Source: Hymenobacter sediminicola
GTDB taxonomy: Bacteria > Bacteroidota > Bacteroidia > Cytophagales > Hymenobacteraceae
DNA length: 64,000 nucleotides
Assembly (NCBI RefSeq): GCF_014250515.1
Contig: NZ_CP060202.1
Location: 2,477,001-2,541,000, forward strand
Reading direction: 5' to 3'
The position numbers and the translations under genes are program-made. The stretch's first letter is position 1. Each line of letters opens with the position of its first letter. Below the pieces are notes generated by a model. It worked only from the letters and a program-made list of their open reading frames with translations. It was not told where the DNA came from and did not search any database. Of the stretch, positions 1-6,905 are shown piece by piece.

Positions 1-608
1 GCAAACTATTTGCTACTGTAATCGAAGAGGACTTAAAAATTGACCAAAGCATATTCATTGCCTTACCTATACTACCGGAGAATGAGCTTAGCACATCTTA
101 TGTGCAGGCTATTGTAGCATCCGGTTTGATGAGTTTCTATTTCCGGTATTCGAGTAATGAGTTTGATGATTTGTTTCCCAAAATCAAGATTGGGGAATTT
201 AAAGAGTTGCCCATAAAGCTCATTTCCCCCACCGATCAGCAACCGTTTATTGAGGCGGCAGAGTCGTTGCTGGCGGGGCACAAGGAGCTGCACCAGGCGG
301 AGGCCAAGGCGGCGCGGCTGGTGCGGGCCGAGCTGGGGTTGCGTGAGCCCCTGAGCGGCAAGCTGGCCCTCAGCCAGCCCTGGCCCGTCTGGAGCACGGC
401 CCTGGAGAAAGCCCTGGGCCGCAAGCTCAGCCTGAGTGAGAAAAGCAACTGGGTGGAATACTTCACTGAGTTTCAGGCGCAGCAACAGCAGCAGCGCGCC
501 ACCCTCCACCAGCAGGATGCCGCCCTCGACCAGCTCGTGTACCAGCTCTACCAGCTCACTCCCGCCGAAATTGCGTTGGTAGAAGGCCGCCCCGCTCCCA
601 CCAAATAA
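1..608 (+). CDS. C-terminal part of a TaqI/Eco57I-like DNA methylase or restriction-modification enzyme (5' end outside window)
   Basis: The reading frame is open from base 3 to the TAA ending at 608, so only about the last 200 residues are visible; the catalytic methylase domain would lie upstream. The visible segment has the look of the TaqI-like C-terminal target-recognition domain: a tail ending in FDDLFPKIKIGEFKELPI, where the protein meets the DNA backbone, then a Gln/Ala-rich helical region (about residues 85-200) with several Q runs. In type II and type IIG enzymes this domain reads the target sequence. No NPPY motif or nuclease motif is visible because the gene is cut. It is followed at once by a hairpin terminator and a REPIN-like repeat. 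The alternative is a type I or BREX/Dnd-type methylase with the same C-terminal domain. Family assignment is fairly sure, subtype is not. Confidence 0.65.
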   Translation, partial: KLFATVIEEDLKIDQSIFIALPILPENELSTSYVQAIVASGLMSFYFRYSSNEFDDLFPKIKIGEFKELPIKLISPTDQQPFIEAAESLLAGHKELHQAEAKAARLVRAELGLREPLSGKLALSQPWPVWSTALEKALGRKLSLSEKSNWVEYFTEFQAQQQQQRATLHQQDAALDQLVYQLYQLTPAEIALVEGRPAPTK

Positions 609-620
609 CGCGCCGTTTTT

Positions 621-657
621 TGCAGCATATTTTTTACTTTTTGAAAAATATGCTGCA
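621..657 (+). terminator. Hairpin downstream of the methylase gene
   Basis: Perfect 14-bp inverted repeat (621-634 with 644-657, tgcagcatattttt) around a 9-base loop, 13 bases after the methylase stop codon. The T-rich arm and loop suggest transcription termination or 3' end protection. Confidence 0.55.
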
Positions 658-659
658 AT

Positions 660-768
660 GTAGGGGCGGGGCTTGCCCCCGCCCGTCGTTAAACGATTAT
701 CCCGCCCGCCGTCCGTGCCGATACAACGATTCCGTGCAACGACGGGCGGGGGCAAGCCCCGCCCCTAC
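660..768. repeat. REPIN-like inverted doublet, GC-rich family, copy 1
   Basis: Two 31-base arms, 660-690 and 738-768, are perfect reverse complements. Each arm is itself a near-palindrome (core ggggcggggcttgcccccgc). The 47-base spacer carries acgatt motifs. A second, diverged copy lies at 2437-2559. Two inverted REP-type palindromes separated by a short spacer is the architecture of a REPIN. No transposase gene accompanies it. Confidence 0.75.
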
Positions 769-805
769 TGCCATCCCAACAATTCCGGTCAGTGAGCGGC
801 ATTTG

Positions 806-859
806 GTAACACAACAACGCCCCGCGCACCTTTCGGTACGCGGGGCGTTGTTGTGTTAC
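806..859 (-). terminator. Strong hairpin terminator after the AAA+ ATPase gene
   Basis: Perfect 21-bp inverted repeat (806-826 with 839-859, core acgccccgcg) with a 12-base loop, lying 15 bases beyond the stop of the reverse-strand AAA+ gene. It may act in both directions because the methylase gene converges on it. Confidence 0.7.
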
Positions 860-874
860 GTTCGAAGCAGTAGG

Positions 875-2431
875 CTACCGGCGGCGGCCGCGCTGGGGCT
901 TCTCGTCTTCGTCCTCGTCGTCATCATCCTCACCGAAGCTGGGCATGGTAAACATGCTGCTGAGCAGGTCCTTGAACTGGGCGCCGGCCGTGAGGCGGTT
1001 GCGCGAAATCAGGCTGTACTCGGCCAGGCCGTGGAGCAGGAACTCCATCAGGAAGTAGGTGTGCTCGGGCGTTTCGTTGGGGTGCAATTCCGTCACGATG
1101 TCGCGCAGGCCGGGCACCTGGTCGAGCACGGCGCGGTAGTCTTTGGTGCTGGCATCGTGCAGCATATCCACGGTGTGGCCCGCCCCAAACCACTCCTGCA
1201 CCGTTTTGTAGGGCGAAGGGCGGCCTTTGAGCTTCTTGGCTTTGTCGGGGTCGGGGAAGTACTGCAGAAACAGCGTGCGGATGGCTTTGCCCATCAGCTT
1301 CTCGGCCACGATGCCGGCTCCCTCCTGCTCGCCCTCGTACACCAGCTCCACCTTGCCCGTCACGGCCGGCACCGCCGAAATGAAGTCGCCGACGCGCACG
1401 TAGGTTTGCTTCTCGCCGTTGATGAGGGCGCGCCGCTCGGCCCCGGCCACCACCTGCTCGTAGGCCGAGATGGTGAGGCGGGCCGATACGCCGCTCTTGG
1501 CATCCACGAACTCCGAGGCGCGGGCCTCCACGGCCACCTGCTCCACCAGGTCATGAATGACTTCGTTGCTGGTCACCATGCCCTTCTGCACGTCCTTGAT
1601 GCGGGCTTCCTGCTTGGTGATGCGCTTACCGATTTCGATGCTCTTGGGGTAGTGCGTGATAATCTGGGCGTCAATCCGGTCTTTGAGCGGCGTCACGATG
1701 GAACCCCGGTTGGTGTAGTCCTCGGGGTTGGCCGTGAACACAAACTGGATATCGAGCGGCAGCCGCACCTTGAAGCCCCGGATCTGGATGTCGCCTTCCT
1801 GCAGGATATTGAACAGCGACACCTGAATGCGGGCCTGCAAATCGGGTAGCTCGTTTATCACGAAAATGCCCCGGTGCGCCCGCGGAATCAGCCCGAAGTG
1901 AATCACCCGCTCATCACTGTACGGCAGCTTGAGCGTGGCCGCCTTGATGGGGTCAGCGTCGCCGATAAGGTCGGCTACCGACACGTCGGGGGTGGCCAGC
2001 TTCTCGGTGTAGCGGTCGTTGCGGTGCACCCAGGCCACGGGCGTGTCGTCGCCGTGCTCGGCAATCAGGTTTTTGGCAAACACGCTTAGGGGCTGCAGCG
2101 GGTCGTCGTTGAGCTCGGAGCCAGCCACTACGGGCATATACTCATCGAGCAAACCCACCAGCAGGCGGGCAATGCGGGTTTTGGCCTGGCCCCGCAGGCC
2201 CAGCAGGTTGATGTGGTGGCCGGCCAGAATAGCGCGCTGCAGCTCTGGTATCACGGTTTCCTCGTAGCCGAAGATGCCGGGAAACACGTCGTCTTTGCTT
2301 TGCAGCTTCTTAATCAGGTTGTCGCGCAGCTCGGTTTTCACGGAGCGGGGCTGGTAGCCGGACTTTTTGAGGGCGCCGAGGGTAGTGAGTTGCTGGAGTT
2401 GGTCGGCGGAGAGAGAGGAATACGAAGGCAT
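875..2431 (-). CDS. MoxR/magnesium-chelatase-I-like AAA+ ATPase
   Basis: 518-residue cytoplasmic AAA+ protein of the family often labelled magnesium chelatase or sigma-54-interacting regulator in Bacteroidota. The P-loop region is GLRGQAKTR (residues 78-86), where the canonical GK pair reads AK. The Walker B region is GIFVINEL (188-195) with N in place of the usual D. Sensor-type TANPEDYTNRG and TPLKDRI follow. The C-terminus ends in an acidic run followed by Arg/Lys. The VWA gene lies directly upstream on the same strand (137-bp gap filled by a repeat), so the two probably form a chelatase-like ATPase/VWA complex that remodels an unknown client. No chlorophyll or cobalamin genes are nearby, so a true metal-chelatase role is unlikely. 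ATG start at 2431. Confidence 0.8.
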   Translation of the reverse strand: MPSYSSLSADQLQQLTTLGALKKSGYQPRSVKTELRDNLIKKLQSKDDVFPGIFGYEETVIPELQRAILAGHHINLLGLRGQAKTRIARLLVGLLDEYMPVVAGSELNDDPLQPLSVFAKNLIAEHGDDTPVAWVHRNDRYTEKLATPDVSVADLIGDADPIKAATLKLPYSDERVIHFGLIPRAHRGIFVINELPDLQARIQVSLFNILQEGDIQIRGFKVRLPLDIQFVFTANPEDYTNRGSIVTPLKDRIDAQIITHYPKSIEIGKRITKQEARIKDVQKGMVTSNEVIHDLVEQVAVEARASEFVDAKSGVSARLTISAYEQVVAGAERRALINGEKQTYVRVGDFISAVPAVTGKVELVYEGEQEGAGIVAEKLMGKAIRTLFLQYFPDPDKAKKLKGRPSPYKTVQEWFGAGHTVDMLHDASTKDYRAVLDQVPGLRDIVTELHPNETPEHTYFLMEFLLHGLAEYSLISRNRLTAGAQFKDLLSSMFTMPSFGEDDDDEDEDEKPQRGRRR

Positions 2432-2436
2432 ACAGT

Positions 2437-2559
2437 GTAGGGTGCGGGGCTTGCCCCCGCCCGTCGTTGAACGATGTTAAATGAAGTGTCGGGTGCTTGC
2501 TACGTGTGCGGAAGGCCGAACGGCGCGGTTCAGCGGGCGGGGACAAGCCCCGCCCCTAC
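2437..2559. repeat. REPIN-like inverted doublet, GC-rich family, copy 2
   Basis: Imperfect copy of the 660-768 element: arms 2437-2468 and 2532-2559 share the ggggcttg(c/t)cccccgcccg core in opposite orientation. The spacer (about 63 bases) is unrelated to copy 1 except for a short cgttgaacgat stretch. It sits between the VWA and AAA+ genes of one operon, so it should be present in their mRNA. Confidence 0.7.
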
Positions 2560-2568
2560 GGGCACGAG

Positions 2569-3675
2569 CTACACATTTTTGCGGCGGTTGCGCTTGTAAT
2601 CCTCAAAAATTAGGTGGCCGAGGCCTTTGAGCGAGCTATAGTACGCCTTGCCCTGGTTTACCTCCGTGAATTCGTTGACGAACTGCTGCAGATACGGGTC
2701 GGAGGCAATCATGAACGTGGTGATGGGCACTTTGAGGCGGCGGGCGGCGGCGGCCAGGTTCAGCGTCTTGTTGACCACCTTGCGGTCGAGGCCGAAGCTA
2801 TTTTTGTAGTAGCCGTTGCCTTCCTTCAGGCAGGTGGGCTTGCCGTCCGTAATCATAAAAATCTGCTTGTTGGGCGTTTTGCGCTTGCGCAGCAGGTCCA
2901 GGGCCAGCTCCAGGCCGGCCACAGTATTGGTGTGGTAGGGCCCTACCTGCAGATACGGTAGGTCCTTCACCTCAATCTGCCAGGCGTCGTTGCCGAACAC
3001 CAGCACGTCCAGAAAGTCCTTGGGGTACTTCTGCTTCACCAGCTCGGCCAGCGCCATGGCCACTTTCTTGGCCGGCGTGATACGGTCTTCGCCGTACAGA
3101 ATCATGGAGTGCGAAATGTCAATCATGAGCACGGTGCTGGTCTGGCTCTTGTGCTCGTTTTCGCGCACTTCCAGGTCGCCTTCGGTCAGCATGAACTCGC
3201 CGGTGCCCAGGCCGTGGTTGAGCTGGGCGTTGCGGATGCTCTCGGTCATGGAAATCTGGTCGAGCGAGTCACCGAACCGGAATTCGCGCATGTCGGTGCT
3301 CTGCTCGTCGCCCTGGCCGGTGTGGGGCGTGCGGTGGTTGCCCTGCCCCGACTTCTTGAGCTTACCGAAGATTTCCTCCAGGGAGCTTTTGCGGATCTGC
3401 TGCTCGCTTTTGGCCGTGATGTTGAACTCGCCTTTTTTCTGCTCGTCCTCATCGATGTAGCCCTTCTTTTTAAGGTCTTCGATGAAGTTGCCCATGCCGT
3501 ACTCATCGTTGGTGAGACCGTACTGCTTGTCCAGCTCATTCAGCCACGAGAGGGTCTCGCCCACGTCGCCGCTGGTGATGGTGATGAGCTGCATGAATAT
3601 CTTAAAGAGGGAGTCGAAACCTTTATCGGTCGACTCTTCGGGCACGTAGTCCCGAAAACGAAAGCCTGAGGACAT
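2569..3675 (-). CDS. VWA-domain protein paired with the AAA+ ATPase
   Basis: 368 residues. A charged N-terminal helical half (1-175) precedes a von Willebrand factor A domain (about 180-365). The MIDAS motif is intact: DISHS (residues 186-190), a Thr near 249-251 and TDGKP (276-280). No signal peptide or membrane segment, so it is cytoplasmic. In ChlI/ChlD- and MoxR-type systems the VWA partner recruits the substrate while the AAA+ ring drives remodelling. This gene is the first of the two-gene operon. The ATG at 3675 is the only sensible start, and there is no lipobox. The client cannot be inferred from the neighbours. Confidence 0.8.
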   Translation of the reverse strand: MSSGFRFRDYVPEESTDKGFDSLFKIFMQLITITSGDVGETLSWLNELDKQYGLTNDEYGMGNFIEDLKKKGYIDEDEQKKGEFNITAKSEQQIRKSSLEEIFGKLKKSGQGNHRTPHTGQGDEQSTDMREFRFGDSLDQISMTESIRNAQLNHGLGTGEFMLTEGDLEVRENEHKSQTSTVLMIDISHSMILYGEDRITPAKKVAMALAELVKQKYPKDFLDVLVFGNDAWQIEVKDLPYLQVGPYHTNTVAGLELALDLLRKRKTPNKQIFMITDGKPTCLKEGNGYYKNSFGLDRKVVNKTLNLAAAARRLKVPITTFMIASDPYLQQFVNEFTEVNQGKAYYSSLKGLGHLIFEDYKRNRRKNV

Positions 3676-3821
3676 AATAGAGGGGATGAGCTTTCAGAAC
3701 AACCACCGGGTGAAGTTGGTTTATGGTTGCTGGTTTTCAGGGGGCCGCTATTGGCAGCCATCTGGCGGTTTCGGCACCTCCTCTCCCCCATATACAAGCC
3801 CCCAAACAACCCATACCCACC

Positions 3822-4103
3822 ATGAAAGCCATCTGGAACAATACTGTAGTTGCGGAAAGCAATGACACTGTAGTAGTAGAAAACAACCACTATTTTCCGG
3901 CCGACTCCATCAAGCGCGAATATTTCGAGGACAGCATTGCAGGAACCACCTGCCCTTGGAAAGGCCGCGCCAGTTACTACTCCCTGCGCGTGAACGGGGA
4001 GCTGAACAAAGACGCCGCCTGGTTCTACCCCGAGCCCAAAGAAGCGGCTCAGCAGATTCAGGGCCGGGTTGCGTTCTGGAAAGGCGTGCAGATTCAGCCC
4101 TAA
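3822..4103 (+). CDS. DUF427 domain protein
   Basis: 93-residue protein starting MKAIWNNTVVAES. The family signature is visible: paired N-x-x-VVAES/TVVVENNHYFP strands, a central TTCPWKGRASYYSL segment with the conserved CPWKG, and AAWFYPEPK before the C-terminus. DUF427 proteins are small single-domain beta-rich proteins of unknown biochemical function. The ATG at 3822 is preferred over an upstream in-frame GTG because the family normally starts here and the extension is unlike protein. It is transcribed alone, divergent from the VWA gene. Confidence 0.85.
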   Translation: MKAIWNNTVVAESNDTVVVENNHYFPADSIKREYFEDSIAGTTCPWKGRASYYSLRVNGELNKDAAWFYPEPKEAAQQIQGRVAFWKGVQIQP

Positions 4104-4196
4104 GCGCAGGTTTGTAACCTCCTGCCGGGCTCTACGGTATGCAAAAGCGGGGCTGCTGCCTGCCGGCGTTGGCAGTATAGCGGCTCCGCTACGCAT

Positions 4197-4823
4197 ATGA
4201 AACATTCTCTCCCCTTTCTGTCGGCTGCCCTGCTGCTATTGGCGGCCTGCGATGCGCCCCGGTCCGCCACCGAAACCGCCGATCCGGCCACGCTACGGGC
4301 CAGCAGCTCCACCGCCACACCGGCCGCCACCGTCAGCTTCCGCCGCGAGCTAAGCCAGGACGACCACCGCTTTGTGGTACAGACCACTGGCGAAGGCAGC
4401 CAGCGCCAGATGCAGTTACGCGTAGAAAAGAACGGCCGGGAGCTGACTACCACCACCCAGACGGTGGAAGGCGTAGTAGCCAATGCCGTGGCGACTAATC
4501 TGAACAATGATAAATTTCCGGAGCTGCTGGTGTTTCTCACCGACGCCGGCAGCGGCTCCTACGGCCAACTCATCGGCTACGAATTTCTGAACCAAGGCCG
4601 CCGCAACCTTAGCTTGCCAGAGTTGGTAGGGCCGGCTGCCAAAGGCTACCAAGGCCACGATGAATTCCGGGTGCAGGGCCAGCGGGTGCTACGGACCTTC
4701 CCTATTTACCTGGACGCTGACCCCAACTGCTGCCCTACGGGAGGCTTGCGCACGATACAGTATGAGTTGCCGGCCGGAGCAGCAAGCTTCCGAGAAGTGG
4801 CATTCAGCAACCAGATAAAGTAA
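4197..4823 (+). CDS. PliI-like lysozyme-inhibitor family lipoprotein (copy 1)
   Basis: 208 residues. Signal peptide with lipobox LLAAC (Cys18), a low-complexity linker to about residue 43, then a beta-rich domain. Several stretches look like the PliI (periplasmic inhibitor of I-type lysozyme) family: a DLNGDG-type loop, here NLNNDKFPEL (101-110); SGSY at 119-122, matching the SGxY inhibitory motif known for that family; GYQGHDEF (150-157); and TFPIY...PTGG (168-183). The inferred role is a lipid-anchored envelope protein that blocks invertebrate-type lysozyme. A paralogue follows 290 bp downstream on the same strand. The family call comes from motif recall and has not been aligned; the fallback is a hypothetical FG-GAP-like lipoprotein. 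Confidence 0.6.
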   Translation: MKHSLPFLSAALLLLAACDAPRSATETADPATLRASSSTATPAATVSFRRELSQDDHRFVVQTTGEGSQRQMQLRVEKNGRELTTTTQTVEGVVANAVATNLNNDKFPELLVFLTDAGSGSYGQLIGYEFLNQGRRNLSLPELVGPAAKGYQGHDEFRVQGQRVLRTFPIYLDADPNCCPTGGLRTIQYELPAGAASFREVAFSNQIK

Positions 4824-4933
4824 AAGTTACACAGCATTGTGCAGCATATTTGCCAGAATTACGTAAAGCATTGGCAGATTGCGGCTAACACCGTAAAACA
4901 AGCCTCCAAAAACTAGCACGTGTTTACTTTTTA

Positions 4934-4964
4934 TTTGCATTACACCTAGAAGATAATACCTTGC
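4934..4964 (+). promoter_or_regulatory. Candidate Bacteroidota promoter for the second PliI-like gene
   Basis: TTTG at 4934-4937 and an imperfect -7 box TACCTTGC at 4957-4964, spaced 19 bases. This would leave a long leader (about 140 nt) before the ATG at 5114. Confidence 0.3.
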
Positions 4965-5113
4965 GTAGATATTACCGCTCCCATGCCAGGCAAGACCGTA
5001 ACTAGGTACTGTCTGTTTTTCAAATTCTTTGCTGCTAGCTCCGCTTCTATGTAGTGCTAGCCACCCGAAATGCGGGTCGTACGTTGTTTCTCTCTTCCAA
5101 AAACACCATATCT

Positions 5114-5743
5114 ATGAAAGCTTCCGCTTTTGCTCTGCTAGGCGCCTCGCTTCTCGCAGCTACTGCCTGTGACTCTTCGCGCAATGCCGTCGAAGACGCT
5201 TCTACCGCTGCTCCTACCGCAGAAAACACAGCTTCTACGGAGGCTGTGAGCTTCACCCGCGAACTGACGCAAGGTGATGCCCGCTTTGAGGTACGCACAA
5301 CTGGCTCTTCGGCGCAGCGCCAGCTCACCATTCGCTCCTACCGCGGTTCGGCCCTCACCACTGATCCGGTTCGTGTTGACATCAGCGGTGCCGTGCGCGA
5401 CGCCGTAACGGCTGACCTGAACGGCAACGGCAAACCCGAGCTGTACATCTTCACCGACAACCCAGCCTCCAACGGCGGCTTCTACGGCTACGAATTCGCA
5501 GAGCGCGGCTACACTCCCATCAGCAGCCCCGGCATGATTCAGGGTACGGCAGGTGTTGGCTACTCCGGTAAAGACACCTATGTACTTAACAACGGCACGC
5601 TGAGCCGCACCTTCCCCGTAACCACGACGACGGCCGCTACTGATGGCACTACCCCAGCCGCCGCCAGCAACCGCACCATCAGCTACCGCCTTGGTGCCGA
5701 TGGCAAATGGACAATGGGCCAAGTAATGGACGCGCAGCCATAA
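5114..5743 (+). CDS. PliI-like lipoprotein (diverged copy 2)
   Basis: 209 residues from the ATG at 5114. The signal peptide ends in LLAATAC, and a Thr/Ala-rich linker runs to about residue 40. The body aligns by eye with copy 1: VSFTRELTQGDARFEVRTTG against VSFRRELSQDDHRFVVQTTG (trimmed), DLNGNGKPELYIF, GYEF, GYSGKDTY and LSRTFP. The SGxY motif of copy 1 is lost (NGGFY here), and a Thr-rich insertion replaces the TFPIY...PTGG region, so inhibitory activity is doubtful. It is probably an old tandem duplicate that has drifted in function. An upstream in-frame GTG at 5054 was rejected because it would bury the signal peptide. A strong terminator follows. Confidence 0.6.
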   Translation: MKASAFALLGASLLAATACDSSRNAVEDASTAAPTAENTASTEAVSFTRELTQGDARFEVRTTGSSAQRQLTIRSYRGSALTTDPVRVDISGAVRDAVTADLNGNGKPELYIFTDNPASNGGFYGYEFAERGYTPISSPGMIQGTAGVGYSGKDTYVLNNGTLSRTFPVTTTTAATDGTTPAAASNRTISYRLGADGKWTMGQVMDAQP

Positions 5744-5760
5744 TCGAACTAGCGCCACCG

Positions 5761-5804
5761 ACAAAAAAGCCCCCGCAACACATTGGTTGCGGGGGCTTTT
5801 TTGT
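5761..5804. terminator. Bidirectional terminator between PliI-like and desaturase genes
   Basis: Perfect 19-bp inverted repeat (5761-5779 with 5786-5804) with a GC core gcccccgcaac and A/T tracts at both ends, between two converging genes. Confidence 0.9.
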
Positions 5805-5819
5805 GCTCTAGAAATATGG

Positions 5820-6797
5820 TTAGTCAATCCACTTAAAGCGGTACTCCAGTTTGGGTACTGGCATCCGGTCGGCTACGCGGCGCAGGCGGTTGGGTAGCGC
5901 CATCACATAGTCGCGGGCTTTTTCGGCGGCACTGTTGAGGCCGGGTATTTCAGCTACTTTCCAGTCGGTGATGAGGGTTTCGAGGATGTCGGTGTAGTCC
6001 TGGCTGGTGTACACACCCAAGCGCTGCGCAGCATCGGTGAAGTGGCCAAAGGTCTTGCCCATTTCAATGCCCATTTCGCGCATATAGTGAGCAGGCATCA
6101 CAATCTTCTTGCGCATCATGTCTTCAAAAGCCAGCATCATCTCCGAAGGGTCTACCTCAAAGATTTTGTCGACGAAGGTTTTGTAGACGCGGGCATGGCG
6201 GGTTTCGTCGCCGGCAATCATACCGCAGATCTTCGACAACTGGTCGTCGCCGGCTTTGCGGGCCAGCTGGCCTACCCGACGGTGCGAGATATTGGTAGCG
6301 GTTTCTTGGTAGCTGGTGTAAATGAAAGCACGGTACGGGTCGTGAGCCGTGCCCAGGTCGAAGCCGTCTGCAATGAGATACTGCGTGCTTACCTCAAACT
6401 CGCGCATGTTTACGCGGCCGGAAAGGTAGAGGTAGCGGTTGAGCAGGTCGCCGTGGCGGTTTTCCTCGGCGGTCCAGCCCCGGATCCACTGCGCCCAGCC
6501 GTTGTTGGGGTCGCGCCCCAAGTCATCGAGCTGATGAAACCAGGCTTCGTAGTTTGGCAGGGCTTCTTCCGTGATGGTGTCGCCGATCAGTACGGCCATC
6601 AGGTCGTAGCTCAGTTCTTTGGCACGCTCACGCAGCAGCTTCACTTCGTCAAAAAAGGTATCCGTCCGGGAATCGGGCAGGTAGTCAGACGGCTGCCAGC
6701 TGTTATCTACGCTTTTTAGAAAAGTGCCTAGATTTTCGCGCAGAAACGGTTCGAGGTGCTGCAAAACCTCTCCGCGGGAGGTGGTGGTTGCAATCAT
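5820..6797 (-). CDS. Acyl-ACP desaturase (soluble stearoyl-ACP desaturase family)
   Basis: 325 residues, all-helical ferritin-like fold with a di-iron centre. The ligand motifs are EENRH (111-115) and DETRH (197-201), with an additional Glu in YQETAT (164-169). The enzyme introduces a double bond into saturated acyl-ACP using O2 and reduced ferredoxin, which implies aerobic control of membrane fluidity. No membrane segment or His-box cluster is present, which separates it from membrane desaturases. It is transcribed alone, converging on the terminator at 5761-5804. A TACCTTTG box on the reverse strand (6836-6843) lies just upstream of the ATG. Length and motifs are normal for the family. Confidence 0.92.
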   Translation of the reverse strand: MIATTTSRGEVLQHLEPFLRENLGTFLKSVDNSWQPSDYLPDSRTDTFFDEVKLLRERAKELSYDLMAVLIGDTITEEALPNYEAWFHQLDDLGRDPNNGWAQWIRGWTAEENRHGDLLNRYLYLSGRVNMREFEVSTQYLIADGFDLGTAHDPYRAFIYTSYQETATNISHRRVGQLARKAGDDQLSKICGMIAGDETRHARVYKTFVDKIFEVDPSEMMLAFEDMMRKKIVMPAHYMREMGIEMGKTFGHFTDAAQRLGVYTSQDYTDILETLITDWKVAEIPGLNSAAEKARDYVMALPNRLRRVADRMPVPKLEYRFKWID

Positions 6798-6835
6798 GGC
6801 AGTAGGTCTAAATGAAGGAACGTAGGAAGGGAGCC

Positions 6836-6843
6836 CAAAGGTA
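6836..6843 (-). promoter_or_regulatory. -7 box (TACCTTTG on the reverse strand) of the desaturase gene
   Basis: CAAAGGTA on the given strand, 38 bases upstream of the ATG at 6797. It matches the Bacteroidota TAnnTTTG element; no clear -33 TTTG is seen. Confidence 0.4.
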
Positions 6844-6905
6844 TATACTCACTACCCGGTATTTCGTTGAATAAGTCCCCCAACCCGCCTACAAAATTTT
6901 GGCTT

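Noticed and set aside
620..1849. Long forward ORF (409 residues) opposite the AAA+ gene
   Set aside because: It runs through a repeat, a terminator and then the antisense of the AAA+ gene; composition is typical of a GC-rich shadow frame.
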